Counted from the first letter of the stretch, positions 16,642 to 25,920 are shown. The stretch: 64,000 bases of DNA from Methylomarinum sp. Ch1-1 (GCF_030717995.2 NZ_CP157743.1:1922001-1986000); one strand, 5' to 3'. Notes: a model not told the origin generated them from the letters alone. Made by a program: numbers and translations.

Positions 16642-18378
16642 TTACAGAAAAGTATGCGTCGTCTTCCAGACCTGACAGTTGTTTCGTCCCACATTTTTCG
16701 CTCGGTATAGCGCCTGATCGGCTCTGATAATCAGCTCATCTAAGCTTTCGGCCGGCGTAGACAGCGAGCTGATGCCGAAACTCGCGGTGATGCGCTGATC
16801 GATCGCGGGAATTTGCAGCGCCGCGATAGTTTTGCGTAAGCGTTCGGCGAATTTCAAGGCGTTTTGCTCACTGGCTTCTTCGAGCAGGAGGGTGAATTCC
16901 TCACCGCCGAAACGGGCAGTGAAATCGGTTTCTCGACAAACTTTCCGGCAGCAAGCGGCGACCTGGACCAGCACCTCGTCGCCGACCGCATGGCCGTAAT
17001 TGTCGTTGAAGCGCTTGAAGTGATCGATGTCCAGAACGATAACCGCCAAATCTCGGTTATAGCGTTGGGCGCTGCGAAATATCGGTTCCGCTTTTTCGTG
17101 GAAGGCTCTTCGATTCAAGACGTCGGTCAGCGGGTCCTGGGATGCCAGGTATTCGAGTTCCCGGGTGCGTTCGGCGACGAGTTGTTCCAAGGTCGCATTG
17201 AGTTCTTTCAGCGCGTTTTGCGTGACTGTGAAATGGTGCAGAGAGATCGCGGTGATCGCCAGCAGGAAAGCCAGCAGTCCCCATGCCATCGGCACCCTGT
17301 GCCAAGGGAGATAACTGTGCGCGACGGCCATGTCAACCAGCAGGAAAAGACTGAATATGGCGTAGCTGACGATGATGGTTTTCTTCTCGGCGCCGACTTT
17401 CCTGAACAAGACGAATGCGACGCCGAACAAAATGACCAGGCTGATCGCGAACAAGCCGTCAAAGATGAAGTACATGTTGGAGATTTCGCCATGGCCGCTC
17501 ACGGATAGCGTAATGGCGCCCACTGCATAAGCGAGGTGAAATACCCCTACCGACTGGGTGAGGAGGATGAATTTTCCGGCGCACCATTCTCCGAATAAAA
17601 ACGCCATCGCAACCGGCAGCATGAAATAGCCGGCGGCGCCCAAGTGATCCCATAGCAACGGGGCGTTGAACAGCAATTGCTTGATTTGACTCTGGCCCAA
17701 CACGACGAATGCGGACGACAAGGCGAACAAGGCTAGATAAAAAAAGCTTTTCCGCTCGGATTGCAACAGCGCAAAAGCTATCGCCAGTATCGCGATCAGG
17801 AAAGAAAAGAAACTGACAATAATCTGTTCCACCGAGTGGTCGAAAATGTAGCGGATCAGATCCAGTCGCTCCATGATTTTGATTTCGCCCCATAGACCGA
17901 TATCGCTATAGTCGGAAAATATCCGAAAATAAATAGGCTTGCCGGCGAAATTTTCCGGCAAATCAATCATGTGCCATGGCCAACCTTCGAATCGACCTTG
18001 ACCCTGCGAGTCAAACGTTCCGTAATGATAGATCTGCTTGCCGTCCAAATACACCTGGACGATCAAGTCGACGCTATAAATGTAGATGATCGGGTCGCGC
18101 CAATTTCCTTCAGGTAAGGTGGTGCGGTACCAGACGTTGATGTTGCCGTTGCGAGCGGGCGGGTTGGAAGGGAAATCGATATCAGTCCAGTGTGCAGCTT
18201 CGTCCTCGGCTAGCGTCCATTCCGGAACTCCTTTGTCGTTGAAGGGCGAGTCACCCCAGCGGTATTGCCAGCCCGATTGCAACGATCGGGGTGCTTCGTC
18301 AGCCGCGACGGCCCCGGAGAAGCCATACAGAGCCCAGAGAAAAACCAGCATGAAGGCTGTCTTATTTAATTTTGCCAT
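16642..18378 (-). CDS. membrane diguanylate cyclase with 7TM/DISMED-type sensor
   Basis: Makes cyclic di-GMP from two GTP. I place the start at ATG 18378 (578 residues), not at the longer frame's start at 18507, because a signal peptide (MAKLNKTAFMLVFLWALYGF) and an AGAGGGA ribosome site begin there. An extracytoplasmic galactose-binding-like (7TMR-DISMED) domain covers about 25-170, a seven-helix membrane block about 190-400, a short coiled coil (LKELNATLEQLVAERTRELE) about 405-425, then the GGDEF domain with the intact active site GGEEF near 490. No RxxD inhibitory site was noticed just before it. The gene is monocistronic. A perfect palindrome overlies its ribosome site (separate entry). 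Confidence 0.88.
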   Translation of the reverse strand: MAKLNKTAFMLVFLWALYGFSGAVAADEAPRSLQSGWQYRWGDSPFNDKGVPEWTLAEDEAAHWTDIDFPSNPPARNGNINVWYRTTLPEGNWRDPIIYIYSVDLIVQVYLDGKQIYHYGTFDSQGQGRFEGWPWHMIDLPENFAGKPIYFRIFSDYSDIGLWGEIKIMERLDLIRYIFDHSVEQIIVSFFSFLIAILAIAFALLQSERKSFFYLALFALSSAFVVLGQSQIKQLLFNAPLLWDHLGAAGYFMLPVAMAFLFGEWCAGKFILLTQSVGVFHLAYAVGAITLSVSGHGEISNMYFIFDGLFAISLVILFGVAFVLFRKVGAEKKTIIVSYAIFSLFLLVDMAVAHSYLPWHRVPMAWGLLAFLLAITAISLHHFTVTQNALKELNATLEQLVAERTRELEYLASQDPLTDVLNRRAFHEKAEPIFRSAQRYNRDLAVIVLDIDHFKRFNDNYGHAVGDEVLVQVAACCRKVCRETDFTARFGGEEFTLLLEEASEQNALKFAERLRKTIAALQIPAIDQRITASFGISSLSTPAESLDELIIRADQALYRAKNVGRNNCQVWKTTHTFL

Positions 18379-18381
18379 CTT

Positions 18382-18399
18382 CCCTCTGTTAACAGAGGG
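18382..18399 (-). promoter_or_regulatory. 18-bp perfect palindrome overlapping the ribosome site
   Basis: CCCTCTGTTAACAGAGGG is a perfect dyad ending four bases before the ATG at 18378; its proximal arm is the AGAGGG ribosome site itself. In RNA it could hide the site; in DNA it could be a dimeric repressor operator. Confidence 0.5.
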
Positions 18400-18535
18400 G
18401 AGCATGAGGAGAACAGAGATCAAGTTAAAACCAATGAGTCGAATTAGCGTGTGTCCGGAAACTGGGAGAGGTTGTGTAAGGAATAGTTCGCGGTAGCCTG
18501 ATGCCATGATGTTATCGGCCAGTGTTAACGCAATT

Positions 18536-18619
18536 GTAATTATTCAGCGTAGTTTTATAAGAAGGAGTAGGTTATTGATTTATCGGGCTGTCTAAAACCC
18601 GAAAATTTTAAATAGTTAC
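18536..18619. mobile_element. family A element, internally deleted, with 8-bp target duplication
   Basis: Ends GTAATTATTCAG and AATAGTTAC flank only 84 bp. The perfect direct repeat ACGCAATT occurs at 18528-18535 and 18620-18627. The middle is missing compared with 4307-4465. Confidence 0.82.
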
Positions 18620-18761
18620 ACGCAATTTTACTCTGATTGATCGTTTAAATCGGATAAATATATCATCCGATATGATTTGTGATAGATTTGATTGCGGAGT
18701 GCGACAACGCTTTAATCATAAGTCGACTCTTTTTGTCAGTTAGACGGGCTGGAGGAAGAAA

Positions 18762-19355
18762 ATGTTAAAAATACAAGCATATAAGCCGGGTGGTAAAGCT
18801 GAATTCGGCGATGAGGATTTTTCGATATTCAACGAGGGCTTTGAAAACTTAATCAACAATCCCGACAGCAAGCTCGACAACAGAATCGCAGTCCGCATGT
18901 TTTTGGCTCTGAGGGGGATTAAAGGACAATTGTATCAGAACCTTGTTGAGCCTTACGATAATGGCTTTTATAAGAGGGCGGATGGTAAGTCTCATCCTGT
19001 TCCTTGGTTAAGAGTTCCGCGCTTTTTGAGGGTGCTGGGTTTTGACAAGGACATCGTCTCGATACGACATGACCTGGACTATTACCGGGGCCATGTCGGA
19101 GATGGACAGGCGATAGGCGGTAAAGCGCAGCGCAAAAAGGCCGATATCGCTTACCGAGAGTCACAAAATGCGGTCGGCGAGAGGAACTGGATCATCTATA
19201 CCGATTATTTGGGCTTGCGCCTGTTTGGCTGGTATTCATGGAAGAATCATCAATTTAAAAGACAAACGATAGATGGCTACGGTACAGATGACTATTTTAA
19301 GGATAAGGACGTCATACGGTCATTGGATAAAACCGATGTCGCCAAGCAGACTTAG
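18762..19355 (+). CDS. unassigned protein with phospholipase-A2-like HD motif
   Basis: A 197-residue soluble protein, no signal peptide. I do not recognise the family with certainty. The central segment IRHDLDYYRGHVGDG (about 105-119) followed by KADIAYRES (about 127-135) has the order His-Asp-x-x-Tyr ... Ala-Asp-x-x-(aromatic) seen in compact phospholipase A2 domains such as the parvovirus VP1 type. A candidate N-terminal calcium-binding glycine loop was not found. GGAGG precedes the ATG by six bases. Codon use is less GC-rich than in neighbouring metabolic genes, and the gene stands alone next to an A element, so horizontal acquisition is possible. Confidence 0.55.
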   Translation: MLKIQAYKPGGKAEFGDEDFSIFNEGFENLINNPDSKLDNRIAVRMFLALRGIKGQLYQNLVEPYDNGFYKRADGKSHPVPWLRVPRFLRVLGFDKDIVSIRHDLDYYRGHVGDGQAIGGKAQRKKADIAYRESQNAVGERNWIIYTDYLGLRLFGWYSWKNHQFKRQTIDGYGTDDYFKDKDVIRSLDKTDVAKQT

Positions 19356-19382
19356 AGACAATGACGATTAGATTATGTAAGC

Positions 19383-19973
19383 TTATTTTTCCGTGGGGTT
19401 TTCTTCATGCTGCTGCGTGAGTATCCTACGAGCCTGGTTAAAATTCAAGCCGCTGATGCCGCCTTTTTGCATCGATTGTTTCAATGAGTGCGCCAGCGCC
19501 GAAGCCAGCGCGCGGGAGTAGAAGGGCAGTGTTTCGATATAAACCGGCAGCAGGTCGTCTATCCGTTCGGCCCGTTGCATGCTGTTTTCGAAACGTTCGC
19601 GCCGACGCTTGATTTCGTCGATTAGGGCAGGGTCGTTCAGGCATTGCCCCGACAGCCGCAGCGTCCAGGTCAGATCGGCCTGTAGTTCGCAGCGACCGAT
19701 ATAACGACCGTATTGATGAGTAGACCATTGTTCGGGCGCTATTAATGATAGATTGTAGCGGCCGTTTTTCCGGTAAAGCCAATAACCTTGTCCGGAGACC
19801 GGCTTGAATCTGATTTGGCTGTTCAGGATAAAAAGGGACGTGAAGAGTTCGTTACTTATCCGGTCGATGTTCTTCGCCGGCACTGACAGCTGTGTTTTGG
19901 CCTGCCGTAAACTCTCCAGCACAGGAGACAGGCCTTTGCCTTGAGGATTAGGGAATTTCGGGCTGGAATCCAT
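19383..19973 (-). CDS. DUF2452 family protein
   Basis: A 196-residue cytoplasmic protein. The N-terminal NPQGKGLSPVLESL motif (about 8-21) and the RYNLSLIAPEQW segment are the family hallmarks. It appears to be largely alpha-helical in its second half. No function is established for this family to my knowledge. It is transcribed convergently with the upstream unassigned gene, with only 27 bases between the stops. Confidence 0.75.
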   Translation of the reverse strand: MDSSPKFPNPQGKGLSPVLESLRQAKTQLSVPAKNIDRISNELFTSLFILNSQIRFKPVSGQGYWLYRKNGRYNLSLIAPEQWSTHQYGRYIGRCELQADLTWTLRLSGQCLNDPALIDEIKRRRERFENSMQRAERIDDLLPVYIETLPFYSRALASALAHSLKQSMQKGGISGLNFNQARRILTQQHEENPTEK

Positions 19974-20128
19974 TGACTTAGAATTTCCTCAGTTCGGGAT
20001 AAAAAATCATATATTGCAAAGAGCTAAGACGGTATCAGGTCGCTCTGGAAGAGGTGTGCTCAAGCCTACGCCGCACAAGGACGTGTAAGTGCAGCGGTAA
20101 GCAGGAGCTGTTAGCAGCCATGGACGTA

Positions 20129-20201
20129 TTCACCCAGCACCTAAATTCCATAGGCTAATGGCTGCGATAAATCATCTTCGTTTATTTAGGTGCTGGGTGA
20201 A
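20129..20201. mobile_element. family B palindrome, loop class 2, at an A/R junction
   Basis: The left flank (from about 20050) matches the interior of the A element at 53295-53360, while the right flank CGGCGTCTTCTGGAAGG matches DNA next to the B copy at 34292. The copy therefore marks a recombination joint between repeats. Confidence 0.75.
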
Positions 20202-20400
20202 CGGCGTCTTCTGGAAGGTCTACTTGATCAGGCTGGTTTCTTAACCGGAGCTCAGGTTGGCTTAGCGTGTTTTTTCGTGAATTCAAGCGGCAGGCAAGGT
20301 TGAAATAATCTCGGTTCACTAGGGTTTCAGGTATCGGCGCCAGTTACGTCAACTTCTGATAGCCATAACCTGGGTTGGAATAGGCCAGAACTATACCCAT

Positions 20401-20430
20401 AAAAAAGCCCCGCGATGGCGAGGCTTTTTT
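20401..20430 (-). terminator. terminator downstream of the Fae homologue
   Basis: The AAAAAAGCC...GGCTTTTTT hairpin with loop GATG is symmetrical, with U-runs on both strands, 16 bases after the stop codon of the minus-strand gene. Confidence 0.85.
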
Positions 20431-20445
20431 GGTCAGCAAAGTCGC

Positions 20446-20994
20446 TTAGATTTTACCGTCCAGACCCATTTGGAAATATTTATGGGTGATTTTGTCTTGA
20501 TTTTCCAGCAACCAGTCGATGTCCGGTGTATTGGTCATCGCTTTGTGGATCGCCTGTGCCGTGGCTTTACGGTGAATATCAAACAGGATTTGGTGATCCA
20601 GGTTGTCGTCTTTGGCGACGCTTGGATTCAACCAGACTGAGCAGATGATGCCCAGGTCATTCGCTTTTTCTTTGGGAATGTCGCCGGCGCGGACTGCGTC
20701 CAAGACGCCGTTGGCGATGGCCGCCTGTACCGTTCCCATCAGGATATTGGTGTAACGGTTATCTTTGACGGTGACTTTACTGACCATCAGGGTAACAGGA
20801 CGTACCTGAATGTCGGTATTCAGAATGGCAAAGACTTTGGAATGACCTTTAACCTGATCGCCGGTTAAGGTCGCCAATGCGGTACCAACAGGGCCGTCCA
20901 GTTCGCCGATAACGATTTCGGGTTCTGCCGCCGTGCCTGGAGGTCCGCCGGCAACCAGAGCTTCACCGGTACGCATCACAATTCTTTCACTCAT
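20446..20994 (-). CDS. formaldehyde-activating enzyme homologue (divergent, Fae-like)
   Basis: True Fae condenses formaldehyde with tetrahydromethanopterin. This 182-residue protein has the Fae fold signature: RTGEALVAGGPP at the N-terminus, TLMVSKVTVKD in the middle and a C-terminal VDD-like region. The start is set at ATG 20994 because GGAG lies six bases upstream; the ATG at 21000 is too close. Compared with canonical Fae (GEALVGDGNEVAHIDLIIG), the segment reads GEALVAGGPPGTAAEPEIVIG: two residues are inserted and the proposed catalytic His17 is replaced by Glu (about residue 24). Methylotrophs often carry such paralogues beside a true fae. It may be a regulator or cofactor-binding protein rather than the main enzyme. 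Confidence 0.8.
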   Translation of the reverse strand: MSERIVMRTGEALVAGGPPGTAAEPEIVIGELDGPVGTALATLTGDQVKGHSKVFAILNTDIQVRPVTLMVSKVTVKDNRYTNILMGTVQAAIANGVLDAVRAGDIPKEKANDLGIICSVWLNPSVAKDDNLDHQILFDIHRKATAQAIHKAMTNTPDIDWLLENQDKITHKYFQMGLDGKI

Positions 20995-21075
20995 GTTCAT
21001 CTCCTGTTAAAAACATTAAAAAAGTATTCCTAACGGCGTAGAATAACATGTTTCAGATATAACTTTAATAGCGCA

Positions 21076-21927
21076 GTGACACAAGGATTATCGACGACCG
21101 ACCATAACCGCGATGTCGCGGGTTTGAAATATGTTTATCCGGTGATTTCAAGAAGGGCGGGGGGGCTGTCCATCGGCATCAATTTCAATACCAATAATGC
21201 CTGTAATTGGCGTTGCGTCTATTGTCAGGTGCCTGATTTAAGTAGAGGGACGGCGCCGGAAGCGGATTTTGCATTGTTGGCGGAGGAGTTGGATTATTTT
21301 ATTGATCAGGTTTTGCATGGCGATTTTTTCGACCGTTTTCAAGTGCCCGAACATCTGCGGGTGATCAAGGATATCGCCATTTCCGGGAACGGTGAGCCGA
21401 CCAGCTTGCCGGATTTTGCTAAAGCGGTGCAGTTGATCGGCGAACTTGCCCAGGGAAAAGGTTTGTTTCCAGAGATAGGCTTCGTCTTGATTACCAATGG
21501 CAGCTTAATGCATCAGGCCAAAGTTCAAGAGGGCCTGAAACAGTTAAATCGCTTTGCCGGCGAGGTCTGGTTCAAACTCGATAGCGCAACCGAGCAAGGG
21601 CGTCGAAAAATCAACAACAGCGTAGAAAGCGACCGTATGGTGTTGGAGCATTTAAAAATATCCGCTAGCCTGTGCCGGACCAAGCTGCAGACCTGTTTAT
21701 TAAATTTTAAACAGTTTCCTTGGACGGAAGAGGAGCGAAACGCCTATCTGGCGTTATTGAAACGGATTAAGGGCGAGATAGCGCTGCAGGAAATTCTGCT
21801 CTACGGCATCGCCCGGCAATCGCTGCAGCCTGAAGCGGATGAATTAGCTAAGGTGAACGAAGAACAGATGAACCAATTTGCCGAACGAATAAGGGCGCTC
21901 GGCTACAAGGTTCGCATCAGTTTTTAA
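21076..21927 (+). CDS. radical SAM protein
   Basis: A 283-residue cytoplasmic enzyme starting at a GTG. The radical SAM cluster motif is CNWRCVYC (Cys-x3-Cys-x2-Cys, about residues 38-45), followed by a GNGEPTS motif (about 108) that corresponds to the SAM-binding GGEP region. The C-terminal half has no extra cysteine-rich (SPASM) cluster. The substrate is unknown; the layout resembles small-molecule or tRNA-modifying radical SAM proteins of about 280-300 residues. It is divergent from the Fae homologue, 75 bases away, so the two may share a control region. Confidence 0.82.
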   Translation: MTQGLSTTDHNRDVAGLKYVYPVISRRAGGLSIGINFNTNNACNWRCVYCQVPDLSRGTAPEADFALLAEELDYFIDQVLHGDFFDRFQVPEHLRVIKDIAISGNGEPTSLPDFAKAVQLIGELAQGKGLFPEIGFVLITNGSLMHQAKVQEGLKQLNRFAGEVWFKLDSATEQGRRKINNSVESDRMVLEHLKISASLCRTKLQTCLLNFKQFPWTEEERNAYLALLKRIKGEIALQEILLYGIARQSLQPEADELAKVNEEQMNQFAERIRALGYKVRISF

Positions 21928-21969
21928 TGGACTGATTCATGTTGCTCACCGAGTGAAGTCTAAGCTATT

Positions 21970-24576
21970 TCACAATCCCAACTTGGCTTTTAATTTCTGG
22001 AAAGCGCCTTCTATCGAAGCATCCATTGCCGCCACCTGGTTCATCGCGACGATGATGCGGGTTAACTGGGGAAAACCGGTAGTTCGTGTAGACTGAGTAT
22101 AGATAGGTTGAATGTAAAGCAAATTGCCATCCACCGGCACGATAATCATCCGACCTTTAATGACTTTGGTGCCTCGTTGTTGCCAAAGGGTCAATTGCTG
22201 TGAAATGATCGGGTCCTGATTGATAAAACTGTTGATTTGGGCCGGACCTTCGACTTGTTGATCAAAGGAAAATCGATAAACGGCAATGTCGGCCGAATAA
22301 GATGACCGGCAATCGGCCGCTTTGATGCAACCCGCCATCGCGATTATCCCCAAATTATCCCGATTGATCTTAGTCAGTGGAGCAAGCAGTAAAAAACGGT
22401 ATAAATCAGGGTTGGCATTGCCCAAACCTCCGCTAGGCGCCAGCGTCAGAAAATACGGTAGCAGGCGTTTTTCTTCGACCTCAGGAAAACTCATCGCCTC
22501 GCTCTGCTGATAATACACATCCGGATTAGTTTGATGATAGCGGCTATACACATCCATCTGCAGCGCTAATAACCGACTCGGATAACTCAGATGATTAATA
22601 AAGGCGGGAGGTATGTCATCGGCGTCTTTGAAAAGCATCGGATAGATATTACGATAAGTCATCGCGACTGGATCTTTCGGATCGATCAAATAAAAGTCCA
22701 GCTGACCGCTATAGGCGTCGATGATGATTTTCACCGAATTGCGCAGATAATTTACGCGGTGAACAGCGCCGTTACTTGCTTGCTCGCGGATTGGAAAATT
22801 ATAGTTATCCACGAGCGGATATTGATTGGAAGCGGTGTAGGCATCGACGATCCAATAAATTTTTCCATCAACCACGACCGGATAAGGATTAGGGTCTATC
22901 GTCAAAAAAGGAGCCAGGGTCTCGAGCATTTCGAGAATGTTACGCCGGAAAAGCAAGCGACTTTCGGCGTTTAAATTAGTCGTCACCAACAGATCGATAT
23001 CCTGTAGATAACTCGACAATACGATTCTCCGGAACAACGAGGAAATCGCTACACCGCCCTCTACTTGCAAATCGTTGCGAATTTGGAGGTTTTCATCCTC
23101 AGGTTGCGGCGCACGAGCATCATTAGGCGTAATGGCGTAATAATATTTTGCCAGGCCGTAGAATATTTGCGGTCGCTTAATCTTTAATTGTTCATAATCG
23201 GTTTGCATATTCAGGTCACGAATCAGCCATTGCATGGGTTGATTCCCAGTCTGTAACGATGGGGTCATCACCACGCCATAGCCATGAGTATAAATAAAAT
23301 GCAGGTTGTTCCAGGTCTTAGCCTCCTGTGGCAGCCTGTAAATATTGAGTTCCCGAGCCGCCACGTTAACCTGGTAATTCCTGCCTTCTATCCAGTAACG
23401 ATCGACCGCGACTCGATCAAAATCGAAAAAAGTTCTGATCGCTTGCATTTGATCGTAGCCTGCCAACAACAGATCATGATCCCATAATGGGATGTTTTTC
23501 AAGACCTTGTTGATCGCCTGACTATTGATCGGATCCGAAGCGCTCTTCAACGGATAATCGATCCTCTCGACCCGGTCCAATTCGAACGCTTGTAAGGTAG
23601 CTTGAATGTTGTAGTCAATATTTTTACGTTCGGCGGTAACTGGATTGGGAACGACATAAAATCGTTCGATCAATCCCGGCACCCATTCACCCTGTTTTAT
23701 CGCCACTGTAGCAAAGTAAATACTCGCACAAACAAACATTAGTTTTAGACCGCGACGGGTGTGTATATACCAGATGCCTGCAATTGCCGCAGCGATAAAA
23801 AACAAAAAGCTCAGCCAGATCAACGGCAACTGAAAATTTAATTCGACGAACCCCGGGCCAAAATAGACCGGTTTATGGCGGTCGACATAGAGTATATCGA
23901 AACGCTCCAAAGCAATCGACCAAGCCTGGATTGCGACAATCACGAGGATTAGTAGCGACAAATGGAGCTGAGCACTAGGTGGCAACGGTCTTTTTCCGCT
24001 ATCTAGTTGGCGGTAAGCCACCCAATAGACTAATGCAATGGTCGCGAATAGCAAAGAAAATACCGCTAGCAACTCATATTGCACCAACTTGAATAACGGG
24101 AAGGTAAATAAATAAAAGCTAATGTCTCGTTCGAAGACAGGGTCCTTCATGTCCGACCCTGAATTGAAAAAGTACAACAGGAAGTCTTCCCAATGCAAAT
24201 AGATCGGTGTCAAAATCGGTATCGTAAAGATAGCGGCCGAGAGCATGAATAGCCTAGCAGAAGGCGTCAACATCAAGACACTGAGCCGGTTCTTGAACCC
24301 TGAACCGGCAAACAGTTGCTTTGGTTCGAAGCCTAGAAGTTGCGGAACCAAGATAAAATTGAGAAAGATAAAGCTCCCTTGAATCAAGGTAATCGTTAAG
24401 GCGATCAAATCCCGGTAGGCAATTCGCAACAGATAATACAGCAACATATTGAGCGAGTCATGCCACCAAATCTCGACCAGGAAATGGGTCGCAGCGAACA
24501 TAACAACTGCCACCACGAGAAAACACGCGCTTCCCCAAACTATAAAACGCCTGGAAGAATCTACTTTGGCTTGCAT
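21970..24576 (-). CDS. UPF0182 family membrane protein
   Basis: An 868-residue inner-membrane protein. Start set at ATG 24576 (MQAKVDSSRRF), after GAGGCG, rather than at the longer frame's 24678. Seven membrane helices lie in the first 300 residues, followed by a large extracytoplasmic domain of about 550 residues with family blocks NIQATLQAFELD, YTHGYGVVMTPSL and SGQLDFYLIDPKDP. The UPF0182 family is widespread in bacteria, roughly 900 residues long, with no established role. It is transcribed alone, convergent with the radical SAM gene. Confidence 0.9.
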   Translation of the reverse strand: MQAKVDSSRRFIVWGSACFLVVAVVMFAATHFLVEIWWHDSLNMLLYYLLRIAYRDLIALTITLIQGSFIFLNFILVPQLLGFEPKQLFAGSGFKNRLSVLMLTPSARLFMLSAAIFTIPILTPIYLHWEDFLLYFFNSGSDMKDPVFERDISFYLFTFPLFKLVQYELLAVFSLLFATIALVYWVAYRQLDSGKRPLPPSAQLHLSLLILVIVAIQAWSIALERFDILYVDRHKPVYFGPGFVELNFQLPLIWLSFLFFIAAAIAGIWYIHTRRGLKLMFVCASIYFATVAIKQGEWVPGLIERFYVVPNPVTAERKNIDYNIQATLQAFELDRVERIDYPLKSASDPINSQAINKVLKNIPLWDHDLLLAGYDQMQAIRTFFDFDRVAVDRYWIEGRNYQVNVAARELNIYRLPQEAKTWNNLHFIYTHGYGVVMTPSLQTGNQPMQWLIRDLNMQTDYEQLKIKRPQIFYGLAKYYYAITPNDARAPQPEDENLQIRNDLQVEGGVAISSLFRRIVLSSYLQDIDLLVTTNLNAESRLLFRRNILEMLETLAPFLTIDPNPYPVVVDGKIYWIVDAYTASNQYPLVDNYNFPIREQASNGAVHRVNYLRNSVKIIIDAYSGQLDFYLIDPKDPVAMTYRNIYPMLFKDADDIPPAFINHLSYPSRLLALQMDVYSRYHQTNPDVYYQQSEAMSFPEVEEKRLLPYFLTLAPSGGLGNANPDLYRFLLLAPLTKINRDNLGIIAMAGCIKAADCRSSYSADIAVYRFSFDQQVEGPAQINSFINQDPIISQQLTLWQQRGTKVIKGRMIIVPVDGNLLYIQPIYTQSTRTTGFPQLTRIIVAMNQVAAMDASIEGAFQKLKAKLGL

Positions 24577-24751
24577 ACGGTTTCGCCTCTGTCTATCTGT
24601 AGTAGGAACAGGAATAATAATTGAATTTTGGAATAAAACTAAAGGGTTTTGAACATGCGACAGGTTAACGTCAGCCAAACTTTCAAAATACGGTTAAAAC
24701 AGTACCATTTACTCGTCATTGGTACTACTGTCAGGTTAAGGAAAAGCGCGG

Positions 24752-24907
24752 GTAATTATTCAGCGTATTTTTATCAGAGGGAGTAGGCTATTGATTTATC
24801 GGGCTGTCTGCAACAGGACGTTGCAGCCAGAGCTTACATGGATGTATTCACGCGTCCCGAGAAATCAATGGTCTACTCCCTAAACCCTGAAAGATACTGA
24901 ATAGTTA
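24752..24907. mobile_element. family A element, empty form
   Basis: Ends GTAATTATTCAGCG and GAATAGTTA enclose the inverted pair GTAGGCTATTGATTTATCGGG / CGAGAAATCAATGGTCTAC. The join GTATTCA|CGCGTCCC at 24845 is the empty form of the B insertion site seen filled at 53360. The flanks GCGCGG and GTGCGG are similar but not identical. Confidence 0.78.
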
Positions 24908-25339
24908 GTGCGGAAGTCTAAGTGACTTGAATAAAAGGTCAAATAGCTGTTGTTCGAAACAGGTTTTACCATCCAAGCACTTAGGCTATGGGGCATATTA
25001 ACACCGTTTTTCCAGCATCAGTTTGAGTATTTTTGAATGCCAAACTAGGAATTGCTGCCGTTTTTCAGCGTATTTGACGTTTTTATTTCGAAGCAAAAGA
25101 AAGGGAGCGGAACAGGGAGGAATGTCAGAGAACATCAGCAATGGCCGAATGCTTACTTCGCAAGTCAGGGCTTTTCACACTGATTGACACCCACGGGCAA
25201 GCGAGCCGATCCCGATGAGGAAACTATCAACTGGAGAGCCGAGTGCGGGAGAACCAGATGATCGGTTCGGAGGTAGAGGAATGATGATTCCCACGCATGG
25301 CGCGGGAATCAACCTACGGAAACTATTCACACTCAAGTC
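24908..25339. other. intergenic, with an R remnant
   Basis: The stretch between two minus-strand genes holds a collapsed R element at about 25014-25064 (CATCAGTTTGAGTATTTTTG joined to a TAGGAATTGCTG end). I see no gene, RNA or terminator in the rest. Confidence 0.45.
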
Positions 25340-25708
25340 CTAATCAATATAAGCAGCGCCATAGGAGGTGGGTTGCTTGAAATCTTGCCAAACATATTCA
25401 GGTTGAATAAGACTTTCAGTAGGCAGTGGGCTGGATAAAATGTCGAAGATGCCGGATGCGGTTCTGCCCAGCGTATCCAGTGTTCCCATGATCAAGCCGC
25501 CGGTGCTTCCGACCACGGCATTGGTCTTTTCGCTGGCATTGACAATATTTTTGGGAACCTCGCCCAGGCCGGTAAATAGATTGGCGGTGCCTCTTGTGAA
25601 TTTCTCAGCAACTTGAGATGTATAGTTGTCATCGGCCTGGATGGCGGGAGTATAGGCACTAATCGTGAGTGTGCACAGCAAAAAAACATGGGGAAGTTTA
25701 CGCATCAC
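25340..25708 (-). CDS. exosortase-system-associated protein, TIGR04073-like
   Basis: A 122-residue exported protein with a signal peptide of about 25 residues (cleavage after IQA). The body has FTRGTANLFTGLGEVPKNI (about 38-56), a block I associate with the TIGR04073 family found in genomes with PEP-CTERM/exosortase sorting, then a glycine-rich GSTGGLIMGTLDTLGRTASGIFDIL amphipathic segment. The function is unknown. An exosortase is not in the window. The family call rests on this one motif block and the overall length. Confidence 0.65.
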   Translation of the reverse strand: MMRKLPHVFLLCTLTISAYTPAIQADDNYTSQVAEKFTRGTANLFTGLGEVPKNIVNASEKTNAVVGSTGGLIMGTLDTLGRTASGIFDILSSPLPTESLIQPEYVWQDFKQPTSYGAAYID

Positions 25709-25799
25709 CTTTTCTCCTTCATATTAAATAATATCGAAACGCTACTGGATAATATAACAAGGTATAGCCTGCGTCAAAGGAGTCTAGCCAGAATATTTC

Positions 25800-25920
25800 G
25801 TAGTTATTCAGTGGACTTTTATCAGAGGGAGTCGATTATTGATTCATCGGGCTGTCTGCAACAGGCAGATTTTTGCAAAATCTGCATTTCCATCGTCCCT
25901 GACGGTCTACTTCACCGGTT
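25800..25920. repeat. family A half element
   Basis: The left end GTAGTTATTCAG and inner arm GTCGATTATTGATTCATCGGGCTGTC are present, followed by the small hairpin GCAGATTTTTGCAAAATCTGC and CATCGTCCCTGACGGTC seen also at 53235. The right end is missing. Confidence 0.65.
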
